DNA from: Canna indica
Lineage: Eukaryota; Streptophyta; Magnoliopsida; Zingiberales; Cannaceae
Length of the DNA: 64,000 nt
Direction: 5' to 3'
NCBI GenBank assembly: GCA_034359265.1
Contig: CP136896.1
Span: 23,033,501 to 23,097,500 of the forward strand
Shown: piece after piece, positions 1 through 10,302 of the stretch
Layout: every line of letters starts with the position of its first letter
Position numbering within the stretch: the first letter of the stretch is position 1
Notes under the pieces: generated by a model
Told to the model about the DNA's origin: nothing
Database searches by the model: none
Seen by the model: only the letters and a program-made list of their open reading frames with translations
Made by a program: the position numbers and the translations under genes

Positions 1-185
1 GAGCGGCCGTTGCTGATAATGTTTTGAGCGACGGCCCGAGCGGCCGTTGCTGATCCGTTGCTAAGTTATCAGCAACGCGACTTTCTGTCACGGCTCTATT
101 GCAACGGCGCGGCCGTTGCTGATGCTCTTCAGCAACGGCTCAGCAACGGCATCAGCCGTTGCTGATGCCCATTTTTCTAGTAGTG
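1..185. mobile_element. CACTA transposon terminus (right end)
   Basis: The segment is packed with direct and inverted copies of a short motif, CAGCAACGGC and its complement, typical of CACTA subterminal repeats. It ends at 185 with TTTTTCTAGTAGTG, which read on the other strand is CACTACTAGAAAAA, a CACTA terminal inverted repeat. The next base resumes gypsy integrase sequence, so the element was inserted into that reading frame. The rest of the element lies outside the window. The same subterminal motif and terminus occur at 3118, so the two ends belong to one family. Confidence 0.8.
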
Positions 186-846
186 ACAGTAGCATTGGTA
201 TGGCTCCCTTCGAGGCCTTATATGGGCGGCGGTGTAGGTCTCCTGTGGGCTGGTTTGAGACCGGAGAGACTCTCATGGTAGGCCCTGACTTGATCAAGGA
301 GGCAGTGAAAAAGGTATAACTGATAAAGGAAAGGTTGTTGGCGGCTCAGAGTCGCCAGAAAATGTACGCCGATAAGAAAGCCAGAGAGCTGGAGTTCGCT
401 GAGGGTGACTTGGTGTTCCTGAAGGTTTCCCCCATGAAAGGGGTAGTCCGATTTGGGAAGAAGGGGAAGTTGAGCCCTATGTTCATTGGGCCTTTCCCTA
501 TCCTCAAGCTGGGAGGTGCAGTGGCTTACGAGCTGGCCTTCACCCAGTTTTTCATGTGTCAATGCTCCGGAGATATGTGAGGGATGAGTCCCATGTGATC
601 GAGCCGACTGCGGTTGAGGTGGACACGGCGGTCTCGTATGAGGAGAGGCCAGTGGAGATTCTTGACCGACAGATCAGGAAACTGAGATCCAAGGAAATTC
701 CCTTGGTGAAAGTTAGGTGGGAACATCACACTGGGCAGGAAGCTACCTGGGAAGTAGAGCAGGACATGAGGGAACGCTACCCTTCTATGTTCGAAGATCT
801 GGTAAGTCCCTATGATTCTACAAAATTAGAGGACGAATTTTCCTAA
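186..846 (+). pseudogene. Ty3/gypsy integrase C-terminus (family A), broken
   Basis: This is the last part of a chromovirus-type gypsy polyprotein. It opens with the strongly conserved GMAPFEALYGRRCRSP segment of the integrase C-terminal region, followed by an SRQKMYAD stretch, VFLKVSPMKGV, FGKKGKLSP and IGPF. It ends in a chromodomain-like tail (VRWEHHTGQEATWE, then RYPSMFED). Three lesions make it a pseudogene: the CACTA insertion just before 186, an in-frame TAA at 317-319 (CAA to TAA is likely), and a deletion of about ten codons with a frameshift near 545-560. A polypurine tract and LTR follow, so this is the true 3' end of the element. Family assignment is secure from motifs; the exact lineage (Tekay/Del-like) is inferred. 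Confidence 0.88.
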
Positions 847-858
847 AGGGGAGAAGCT
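845..858 (+). other. Polypurine tract of gypsy family A
   Basis: A purine-rich run (AAAGGGGAGAAGC) directly after the polyprotein stop and directly before the TG of the LTR. This is where plus-strand priming occurs in LTR retrotransposons. Confidence 0.8.
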
Positions 859-3117
859 TGTAATACCCGAGTTTCCTAATATAAATTTTTTTTGGTGTAG
901 CCCATCGAGTCGGGAACTAGCCGGGATGAGTCGCAAGATCGCCATGAGTAGCAGGTATAATAAATTTAAATTTATAGACTATTGTTGGCAATTGGGTGGA
1001 TGAGTACATTGGTCGACTCAAGTTGGGTTGAGATTGGGTTCACGGATCGAGTCGGGACTCAATCCGAGTTAGGTGGAGTCGGATGACGAGGTAAGTGAGT
1101 AGATGGGGGTAATTTAGACAAGAGATGAGGGGAATAAAACCCCTCACCCAAGCCACCGTGCGGCTCAAAGAGGAGAGCCGCACTCAAAGAGGAAGGGGAT
1201 CGAGGGGGATTATGATCGGCGCTGAATTCACGTCGACGCGCGAGGAAATCGGGTTTCGTCTTCTTCGAGGCTACCTCATGATCTGATCGAGGTGAGTGGT
1301 TAGTTTGGTTGTGAGGGGAGGCGGGTGGCTGAACCTAGCAATCTTTGAGATCGAGTTTGTTTCGCGAGTTTTCTTGTCGATCGATGTGGTTTTTCTCGTG
1401 GTTGAACTCTAAATGATTAGTGTAGCTGTGATCTCATGGTTTAGATCGTATTTTCCGTGTTTTATGGGTTGGCCGAGTAGAGGAAAAAGGGGAAAGGTCA
1501 TGCCGAAATTTTTCCCAATTTCCTCGATCATCTTTAACTCATGGTTCGCCTTATTTTCGTTAAAAGTTAGATCTCTATATTGATGCTTTGGTTTGGTTGT
1601 CGCAAGCATGCCCATCTTCTCTAAAGGGCTCGGCCGAGCAAGGTATTATCCTGCTCAAGTCGGACGAGCAAGGGTAAGGGTGGAATTACAAGTTTAATCA
1701 AACTATCTATTCGAGGTTTCATGTTAGGTTGACTCGTTTCATACTTACTTGCGTGGTGTGAGATTTTAATTATGTTATGAACTGCCGCTCATCATAAAAT
1801 TTGTTAGTAGCTATAGATCTAGATCCTCATGTTTAAGGAAATGTTCTTGCTAGTATATACATGGATAGGATTGGTATGGCATATAGATCAAAGTAAATGT
1901 CTCATAAATTCTCAGATATTATGCTCAATTGTTACCATGTATGTTGCTTGTTACTTATTGTTTTGCTTTTGAATTTATCCTCTTAATTCGGCACTCATAG
2001 GATAATTATTCATGGCATATGTTGTCGATAATGGCAGCCCATGTATTCGTCTACGATCGGCATGTTCTAATAATTTTAGAAAGAAAGGTTTCAACATTTA
2101 GTTGTGACAATCAACTGAGAGTCAAGGTACACTTGTTAGGTTCTACACCTAGGGATAGTTAGCGGGTATCAATACCCTAATAGTGCGACCCGAGGGGGAG
2201 GGTCGGATAAGGGCAATGCCCGAAGAGCAAAACAAAGGGTAATTGCACAACTTGATTTCGGTTGTGGCTGAGATGGTCTACTAAGGAGTGTCATTAGCCG
2301 AACGGCTACCACATGACTCAGCGGTTTATAGGGTCTTGAGATTGCACCAGTGGGCCCGCTAGGTGTTAGACCCGAGTGGCGAAGGGTCTTGAGATTCCGT
2401 CAGTGGGCCACGCTGACGGTAGACCCGAGTTGGGTAGGACTAGCAATCCCTAACCCGGAGGATTTTTGAGGTTAGTGGCCATCCTAGTCGACGGATCCGA
2501 GACATGAATGTCTAGTATGAGATGCCCGGATGGGTTGGTTTCGAGTGGCCGACCAGCCTGGTTTTGTAGAGAGGAGCACCAAACCATCCATACCTCTTAG
2601 GCCATTAGTGGCCGAGCTACAGTGAAATTGTTAAGGGCCGAAGAGGCCGGTTTACTTGTTCTTATGACTTGGCAAAATGGCTAACTACTATGGTGTGATC
2701 AATTTATAATTCCTCATCTGTTTTTATATATCTGCATATGTTATCTTACCAAGGATTTAAGTGAAGGTTCGGAAGAACCGCTCACTGAGTTCCTCGCGAA
2801 CTCACGGTTTATTTATTGTTGTTTTACAAAGCTCGACCAGTGAGGTATGACTTGGTGGCATGGTGCGATTGGAGGTTAGGCGTGGGTGCAGATCTCGTAG
2901 CTGGCAGCTCTATAGTCATAGTCGTGGTTGAGTAGAGTCATGTGTATGCACTGAGTAATTTGTAAAACATTGAGATGTCTTCTTTGAAAACTTTCAGATG
3001 TTTCTTTAAAACTTGTTATATTTTCAAACTTGGTTTGGTTAAACTATTTTTAAGCAACTAATAAAGTTTGGTACTGTTACTTTGTTCATGATTTCCATAT
3101 CAGTCTGGTTGTATTTT
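859..3117 (+). mobile_element. 3' LTR of gypsy family A, truncated by CACTA
   Basis: Starts TGTAATACCCGAG right after the polypurine tract. It is related along its length to the solo LTR at 16131-18552 (shared blocks include TTTCCTAATATAAA, the GTGCGGCTC region, the AAAAAGGGGAAAGGTCATG block and GGTTCGGAAGAACCGCTCA). The last 100 or so bases of the LTR are missing because a CACTA element begins at 3118. No gene is seen here; the short open frames inside are not conserved between LTR copies. Confidence 0.85.
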
Positions 3118-3520
3118 CACTACTAGAAATAAGTGCTTCAGCAACGACTATCAGCAACGGCCGCTCAAGCCGTTGCAATTTGCAACGACGTTCTTACTTC
3201 CGCTCAAGTCGTTGCTGATGTGGTGTATCTACAACGGTTTTGTTACGGCCTCCCGAGCCATTGCTGAAATATAATAATATCAGCAACGGCTTAGTTACGG
3301 CTACGACATCCATCATTCTTGAGCCGATCGCGCGCTCGCGGCGTGAAAATAAAATACTTATTAGCAACGGCGTGCTAACGGATAAGTGAGCCGTTGCTGA
3401 TGATATTACTTATCAGCAATGGCGTTCTAACGGACAATTGATCCATTGCTGATGATAACTTATCAACAATGGCTTTCTAACGGGCTAGTGAGCTGTTGCT
3501 AATAAGTTTATATAGGTCGA
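3118..3520 (+). mobile_element. CACTA transposon left terminus and subterminal repeats
   Basis: Begins CACTACTAGAAATAAGTGC, a CACTA terminal inverted repeat, followed by about ten direct or inverted copies of a CAGCAACGGC-like motif over 400 bases. It interrupts the LTR of gypsy family A near that LTR's 3' end. The preceding three bases are TTT; the partner target duplication cannot be checked because the other end is not visible. It is read together with the transposase remains at 4479-5530, which have the same orientation. Confidence 0.85.
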
Positions 3521-4220
3521 CGGATCGTGCCTATCCCTTCCTCCCTCTTCTTCCTCTTCTTGTTACTGCCACCGCCTGCTACCCCTGCCTCTTGCCGCTG
3601 TCGACGCCGTCGCCCCGTCCTCGACCGCCAGATCCGGCTGCCGCCCCTTTCTCTATTGATCCAGGTATGCCGGCTATCCTCTCCTTACAGCATTGATCAG
3701 GCCGACGACCGATGGCCGATTGACCACCAGTCGAATCATTGTCCAGTGTCCGGACACTGGACTCCGGCGTCGAAAATTGATTAAAATAATATTTTTTAGA
3801 TTAATGATTTAATTTATAGATTAATCTATTTAGATTAATGTTATGTTTTAGATTAAGTTGATGTTTTAGATTAATGTTTAGATTATCATTAATTAGTTAA
3901 AATATTAAATAGTCCAGAGTCGTCCTCAGTGGGCTCGCACCGGAATCGTCCACTTCGGACTCGCGTCAGAATTGTCCACTTTGGACTCGCGTCGGAATTG
4001 TCCACTATGGGCTCGAACTGGACTCGAACTGACTCGAAACATTTAGAAAATAATCATCCCTCCGACGAGTTGATAAGTTTCACGTACGCATCGAGTCGGA
4101 TATGATTTAGCAAAACCTTAGATCCGTTCGGGGGTTGTATGTTCGTGTAAAAGAAATAGATGATCTTTTATACGACGTACAACCCTTGAATTGTTCCTGA
4201 TTGGACAATTTGAGAATATA
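3521..4220 (+). other. CACTA internal leader, no gene
   Basis: Between the subterminal repeats and the hairpin there is a pyrimidine-rich stretch (3530-3670), an AT-rich stretch of degenerate TTAGATTAAT repeats (3785-3905), and a minisatellite listed separately. The region from about 4060 reappears near 53470, where a second CACTA copy is found. Open frames at 3496-3784 are low-complexity and I do not regard them as genes. Confidence 0.6.
3905..4035 (+). repeat. GGACTCGC minisatellite in CACTA
   Basis: Four to five tandem copies of a 26-27 bp unit containing GTCCACTTTGGACTCGC, each slightly different. Each unit holds the near-palindrome GTCCAC-n-GGAC. The same array occurs at 53336-53460 in the second CACTA copy. 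Confidence 0.75.
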
Positions 4221-4404
4221 GTTATTTGTATTGCACTTAGTTTTTTCTTTTAACCGTTAACTTATTCTATGTTTCGGCAGTATCTCTCTTGTTCTCCGAT
4301 ACGCGTCCAAATGATAGACGTATTCGAAGAACTGTAGGGAGATGCTGCCGAAATTTAGAATGAAATTAGCGGTTAAAAGAAATACTTAGTGCAATATGAA
4401 TAAC
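4221..4404 (+). other. Long imperfect hairpin upstream of CACTA transposase
   Basis: The left arm (about 4221-4307) is complementary to the right arm (about 4317-4404), with a loop near CAAATGATA. Matching blocks include GTTATTTGTATTGCAC with GTGCAATATGAATAAC, CTTTTAACCG with CGGTTAAAAG, and TTTCGGCAG with CTGCCGAAA. The transposase ATG is 75 nt downstream. A homologous hairpin sits at 54602-54787 with the same 75-nt spacing. Possible explanations are a structured leader, a source of small RNAs, or an old nested foldback element; the sequence alone does not decide. Confidence 0.75.
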
Positions 4405-4478
4405 ATAAATCCCAAATGGAATAGGACCATCTCACCTAAAGGCATTAACCAAAGAAATTGTCATTGATTGACAAAATC

Positions 4479-5530
4479 ATGTCAGCTGATCGAAGTTGGA
4501 TGTACTGACATCTTGATCGTGGAGCTTTAACGAATGAGTTTCGATTAGGCGTAACTTACTTCCTAAATTTTGCCTATTCAAATCAAAAATTCGTTAGCGT
4601 CGGTGATAAAATCCGATGTCCCTGCCGTATTTGCTTGAATAGACGATTTTTGGATCGGGAAACTATCACTCTGCATCTATATAGCAAAGGATTTGCACCA
4701 AGATATTTTCTATAGACTTGTCATGGGGAGTCATGTGAAGTCGGGACGTCGAGCAATCCTGTCGTTCAGACACATGGTGAATCTTCCTCTACTAGTGTTT
4801 CTTCATCTAGTCAATATAATCCCTATAGAACTATGATACTTGATAGTCTTGGGGGTCAATTCCACCTGAATGATAATGTCGATCGACCAGTTACTGAGAC
4901 GTCAGTGCCACCATATACTATAGGTGTTGATATCACAAAAGTATAAACTGCGGTAGAGATTGAATTACCGAATAAAGAAGCTACAGATATTTACGAGATG
5001 TTGAAAGCTGCCGATGAACTTTTGTATGAGAATTGTCCTAAATACACTAGGTTTTCGGCAATGACGTAGCTCCTAAACATCAAGGTCGATTGTAATATCA
5101 GCGGGGTTGCGTATGATCGGATTGCAGGATTGATTAATGGAATGTTGCTTACTGATAATAAGTTTGAGCCAACTTTTTATAAGACTAAAAAGTTGATGAG
5201 AAAATGAGGGCTTGGGTACGAAAAAATATACGCGTGCCAAAATAACTGCATTTTATATTATAAAGAAAATGTGCAGTTGGATAAATGCCCTATATGTCAA
5301 CATCCTCGTTATAAGGAGAAAAAATTGGTCATACAGAAAAATATCTCATTTAAGGTGCTTCGGTATTTTCCACTAACACCGAGGCTTCAAGGATTATTCA
5401 TGTCGGAAAAGATGGCCCCCTACATTAGTTGGCATGCAAGAAGTCGTGATGATACAGTAGTGATTCATCCATCCGACAGTGAAGCATGGAAACATTTGGA
5501 TACATGTTATCCTTCATTTGCTAGGGATAC
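4479..5530 (+). pseudogene. CACTA (En/Spm) TNP2-like transposase, broken
   Basis: From the ATG at 4479 the frame gives the transposase-associated domain found at the start of TNP2 proteins: DRSWMY, a stop (TGA), then the block ending NEFRLGVTYFLNFAYSN and IRCPC-RICLN. After a frame break, 5030-5270 encodes a degraded middle part (CPKYTRFSAMT, stop, LLNIKVDCN). The frame open from 5271 carries LDKCPICQHPRY, KVLRYFPLTPRLQGLF and HPSDSEAWKHLD, all conserved TNP2 core motifs. The protein is cut off near 5530, where copia gag sequence begins in the same frame. The catalytic core downstream is absent. TNP2 normally binds the ends and catalyses transposition; this copy has several stops and cannot do so. 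Confidence 0.85.
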
Positions 5531-7722
5531 TAAATGGAGAGGGGCATGGATTTGTCAAGCTTGCAAGGAAAAGGGGCATGTGAAGAAAAATTGCCCAACC
5601 ATGACGAACAAAGCAAGGAAGATGTCAAGTGCTTCCACCTCCACCTCTCACTCACTTGAAGCACCCTCTAGCCATGACTATGAAGTCACTTCAAAAGTTT
5701 GCCTCATGGATGCTAATGATGAGGTACACTCTTCTCCTTCTAGTCATGCTAATGTGGGCGAAATGGCGACACTAGAGGGGGGGGGGGTGAATAGTATGTT
5801 TACTAAATTCAATTAGCCTAAATTCCAATTTTAAACGATTACTTAACTCGTTTAGGCAATATGCAATTTGACGATTAGATGCGGCAGTAATGAATGATTA
5901 AGCAATTTAAGCAAATAAGAAATCAACAATGCAAACATAGGTATTTATAGTGCTTCGGCTCCAATGCCTACTCCACTACCTAAGCACCCCGCTTAGGATT
6001 TCCAAACTAGGTTTTACTAGATTAATTAGAGTTTCCCTTACAACGAGGACTTTGCACCGGAAAGTCTCCGCTCTTCAACCGAAGGCACTTCCACACCCGG
6101 AAGTATCCCGCCTTCCTACCGAGAGCACTTTTTCACCTCAACCTAAGGGACAACTAGAACTAATCCTAGTAATCTCTAAGTTTACACAAGTGGCTTTACT
6201 CCTTCTACACCAAGGATACCACTTCCAATCAAAAAGACCTAACACCCTAGGTCTTTACACAGACACAAATCCAAAAATAGTTTAGATAACAGATAAAATT
6301 TACAATAAAAAGGGCTTAAGAATAAACCAATAATAAAAGCTCCTTTGCAAGCCTTTGGCACCTTCAACTCGTCAAGGAATGAGCTTGATCAAGAACCCGA
6401 GTTGAAGCAGCAGTTGGCACTTGAGAAAGGTTGCCGCGGAAAGAAGCAGAGCACCGCTTGATCAATTATTAGAAGGCTTAGATCTTCCTTTTAATGGCTC
6501 AATAATATTTGTAAAAATCAGGAAGCGAGATAGGAATCATATGAGGGTATATTTATACCCTGCTGAAGAAATGACACTCAACGGATAGAAATCTATTCGT
6601 TGCAGGTCGCCGGTCGAATGGTCGGTCGACTGACTGGTCGACCGGTCCTTCGACCGCTCCTCTTTTCTCTCTGGTCGATCGATCGATGGGTCGACCGCTA
6701 GACGCAAATTGCGCGATCCGCGATCTTCAATCGACCCGTCGGTCAACCGACGCAATTGCGTCTTAGGCTTATACGCAGGTCGGTCGACCGCGAAGCCTAC
6801 TGCCCATTTTGGGCTTCGGTCGATCGATCGGTCGGTCGATCGAACCTGAGCTGAAGAAGGCAGACAACTTATGTTCTGCCTGGTTCTTCTGGTTCTGGTT
6901 CTGATTAAGGCTAAGGTTGAAAACCTAAAGCCAACAGCTAATGCTAATGATAATACTATCTCTACTAGTTCTCTCGACATATCATATAATGAGTTAGTAG
7001 ATGAATACAAGAAAATGTATACCTTGCTTGTTAAAAAGAATAATGAAAATAAAAGATTGAAGAAAGATAATTTAAGGCTTAACTCTCATGTGGATGAGTT
7101 AAAATTAGAAAATGAGAAAATGAAATCTAGTTCTTTTAATTCATCCCATGATAGGTTGAAACTTGAGCTTAAGGACTTAAAGCTTGAGAATGAAAATTTG
7201 AAACTTGAGAATTCAAAAATTATAAGTGAAAACAACAATTTGAAATCTCAATCTAATGCCTTATATCAATCTCTTAATTCATTGAAAAATGAGGTTGTGT
7301 CTTTAAATAAGAAAGTAAACGAATTGAAAAATGTTTCATTTCTTAAGAACACTAGAAATGCTTATGTAAAGAATGCCAATGTTCATCATCATTCCCATGC
7401 TATGCATTCTACCATTAAACCTCATGATCATAAGAAGAAGAATGATATTTCTAAGAATGCTCATACTCATCATGTTTCACATGTCAAGCATTCTAATGAT
7501 AAATCACATGTCCATAGCAAAATAAAAAGTTCCATGGACATTGTTTTTGTTGTGGTACATATGGCCATGCAATCTATGATTGTGCATTTAAGAAGAATCC
7601 AAGTGTTGCTAAGACACTTTGGATACTTAGGCCAACTAACCCCCAAGGATCCAAAGCTATTTGGGTACCAAAGATTTCTTGCTCTCTTGTAGGTGGAGCT
7701 ACCATACAAGAGTAAAGAGGAG
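5531..7722 (+). pseudogene. Copia (SIRE-like) gag remnant, split by a solo LTR
   Basis: Starts within the open frame that began in TNP2. It carries a CCHC zinc knuckle, CQACKEKGHVKKNC (5553-5594), then a Ser/Thr-rich linker to 5747. A reverse-oriented solo LTR occupies 5753-6936; removing it and one GCTAA repeat leaves the frame continuous. The frame resumes at 6937 with a long Lys/Leu/Asn-rich coiled coil (about 6970-7340) and a His-rich stretch. After a frameshift near 7500-7535, a second knuckle, CFCCGTYGHAIYDC (from 7542), is followed by KAIWVPK. This order (knuckle, coiled coil, second CCHC, WVPK) is typical of SIRE/Maximus copia elements just before the GAG-pre-integrase region. No protease, integrase or reverse transcriptase follows. 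The N-terminal gag is missing. Confidence 0.75.
5753..6936 (-). mobile_element. Solo LTR, copia family C, minus orientation
   Basis: On the minus strand it starts TGTTGGCTTTAGG and ends CATTTCGCCCACA. It is flanked by a perfect 5-bp target duplication, GCTAA (5748-5752 and 6937-6941). There is no internal region, so it is a solo LTR left by recombination. A TATA box is visible on the minus strand (TATTTATA on plus, 6550-6557), with a TCGA/GATC-rich palindromic tract at 6600-6850 upstream of it. Related LTRs lie at 10303, 38321, 52588, 53543 and 56933. Confidence 0.9.
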
Positions 7723-10287
7723 TGAAGAGTTGAAGTTGACCATGGACTTAAATGAAGTATCATTCCTTGGTTGCTACTTCAAACCATCATGATGCCATAG
7801 GTATGGTAGGTTACTTTGTATCATCTCCTTACTTTGGTTTGTTTTATTTAAGTTGGAGTTATGATACATGTTTAATTTGAGTTATTTTTCCCGCTCTTGT
7901 TAAGAGTCCTTTGGAAAATGTTTTTGATTTTTGATTTCCGATCAATTCAGAGACTTATGTGGCCTATAATGGGCCTAAGTGACCTTGCGGTTCTAAATCA
8001 TAGGCTAATTATGGCCTTTCGGTTTTCAACCAATAGGAAGGGTTGGAGATAATGTTTTCATTTATATTTCACTTGTGATCTCTTTAAATTCATTTTGCTA
8101 TCACTCGATTTTATTTTGAAACGAATTTAAAACTATTTAGCAAAGTAGACTTTGATATCGATAATTGATCTCTCTTTGCTACTTAGTTTGATAACTTGCT
8201 AGTAATTACATTTTCATTATCCTACTAATGAATATTGCTTGCAAGTTATGATGTTAATGGAAGGCTATGCTATCTAAAAGAAAATGAAAAAGGAAATGAA
8301 AAGTTTGGGAAAATTTTGAGGAATGAGGTATGAGTTTGATTTTGCAAAAATCTTAGTATAATACTTGAATACTTGTGGTATAATGACGTCTCTCATGATA
8401 TCTTGATTGAATGAAATTTGCTCTAGGTTGAAATTCATATTAGAGACCTCATTTTGAGTTAGTGGTTGGCAAACATGTTTAGATACACATATCACATGAG
8501 TCTAGATATTTCAACATTGAAAAATCATGTGTAAATGGGAAAAATGATAACTAGCTCACCTTAGAGGACTCAAACTTGAAAAAGTTTGACCTAAGTCAAC
8601 AATTTGACTTAGAAATATCATTTTGTGTCCAAACTTCATAAACATGTTTAGGAATAGATATGACATATTTACATGCACTTAGAATGTGAAATTCATATGG
8701 ATTTGGATAAAATGACATAGAGGCCATTTCATGATAACCTCTTTTGAACCAAGTTGACCCAAGTCAACAAATTGACTTAGATGTCTCATTTTCAATCCAT
8801 ATTTGAGGAACATGTTTAGATTTACTCATGTTAGGTGTCCATAAGTTTAAATTTGAAAAATCATGAGTAAATGATAAGATTGACACTTAGCAAGTTTCAT
8901 GATAACTAGTTTAGTTTTGAATGAAACCATACTAGGTTGATATCTTGACTTAATGACATAATTTTCATTTCAAACTTGACGTACACTCTTTACATGATCA
9001 TTTTATGGTGTCATAAATGTTTGAATGAAAACTGAGCACTTTTTGAAAATAACTAAAACTTACGGAAATGCTTTGGAAAATTCAGCATTTTCAATTATTT
9101 CTAGAAAAATGTAGAAAAATTATTTTTAATTGATTCTTGAAACTGCATCTTCATTGAAAAATATAGTTTATTCAGTAAAAATTTTAGAAATTTTTATCAA
9201 GAATCGGATTTATAATGGAATTTTGAAGTTGGATTTCAAAAATGCAAAGTATCATCCTCTTGAAATATCAATCTTTCTGATACTTTGATTTTTCGTCGAA
9301 AACTTCAAATGAAACCTTGTGCATACTATTTTGATTCCATTTCTAATATCGTTCTCACTATCCTTTGAGTGAAATCATTTCTAAAAATGATTTTGATATC
9401 TTGAGCGATATCCTAAAAATGAGTTTTTGGTTGAAATCAAGATAGGATTAAAAATGAACTTAGAAAGTTCATTTTAAGCCTAAACTTGATCAATATACTT
9501 AGATTCACTCATTTTAGATATCTAGGTACCTAAATTTGAGAATACATGAGTAGATAGCAAAATTTAATACTTAGCTATTTTCATGCTTTCATGCCTACTT
9601 TGAATGAAATCGTGCTAAGTTCATATTTTGATCAAATGACATTCTTTTCACTTCAAACTTGATATACATGTTTTACATGACAATATCTTTGTATTTTGAA
9701 AGTTTGAATGATTTCTAGAAATGTCATAAAAATCTCATTTATTTACGAAAATGCCACTAAAGCATCTCTCTTCTCAAGTTGCTCATTTTTTCGATACTTT
9801 AAATTTTTATTAGATTTTCAAATGAGACTTGAAGTATGATATTTTAAATTCACTTATGGTATCGTTCTACTCATTTGATGAGAAAAATATTTCTAAAATG
9901 ATTTTTGACTATTTGACCGATACTTGAAAATATCGATACTTAAGTTACTACATGGTTTTGGATTTTATTTATCATTTCACGATATCATGTATGACTTAGT
10001 CTCTTATTAGATGTGTGGCTTTCATCATTTGAGTTAAGACTTTCACGGTTTTGAAAAATCTTTTGGAGTTTCAACTTTGACTTTTGATTGACTTTTCTTG
10101 CCCTTTTTGAGTGATGTTAAAAGGGGAAGAAAAATATAGGTAAAAAGGGAAGACAATATAATAAAACCATGCATATAGATAGGGAGAGTTTATTTTCATA
10201 GATATCCATGTTGATAGGGGGAGAAATCCCATGTTTGATATCCTTTGCGCTCTAATGAATATATTTCGTAAGGATGTTTGTCATCAT
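7723..10287 (+). other. Long non-coding spacer of the copia element
   Basis: About 2.5 kb of AT-rich sequence between the gag stop and the polypurine tract, where pol should be. I find no protease, integrase, RT or RNase H motif in any frame. The stretch from about 8400 to 9720 is built from degenerate copies of a segment of very roughly 170 bp with recurring phrases (AACATGTTTAGAT, CATGAGTAAAT, TTTCATGATAACTAG). It includes the palindrome AAGTCAA-4-TTGACTT at 8593-8610 and 8761-8778. The element is therefore probably a non-autonomous derivative. Confidence 0.65.
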
Positions 10288-10300
10288 AAAAAAGGGGGAG
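10288..10300 (+). other. Polypurine tract of copia element
   Basis: AAAAAAGGGGGAG immediately before TTGTTGG, the LTR start. It confirms that the following LTR is the 3' LTR in plus orientation. Confidence 0.85.
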
Positions 10301-10302
10301 AT

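Noticed and set aside
3496..3784. Proline/leucine-rich open frames after the CACTA subterminal repeats
   Set aside because: Pyrimidine-rich leader composition explains them; not present in the second CACTA copy.
6537..7010. 157-codon minus-strand frame in LTR C
   Set aside because: It runs through the palindromic array of the LTR and reads as repeated Arg/Ser/Asp; other LTR copies break it.
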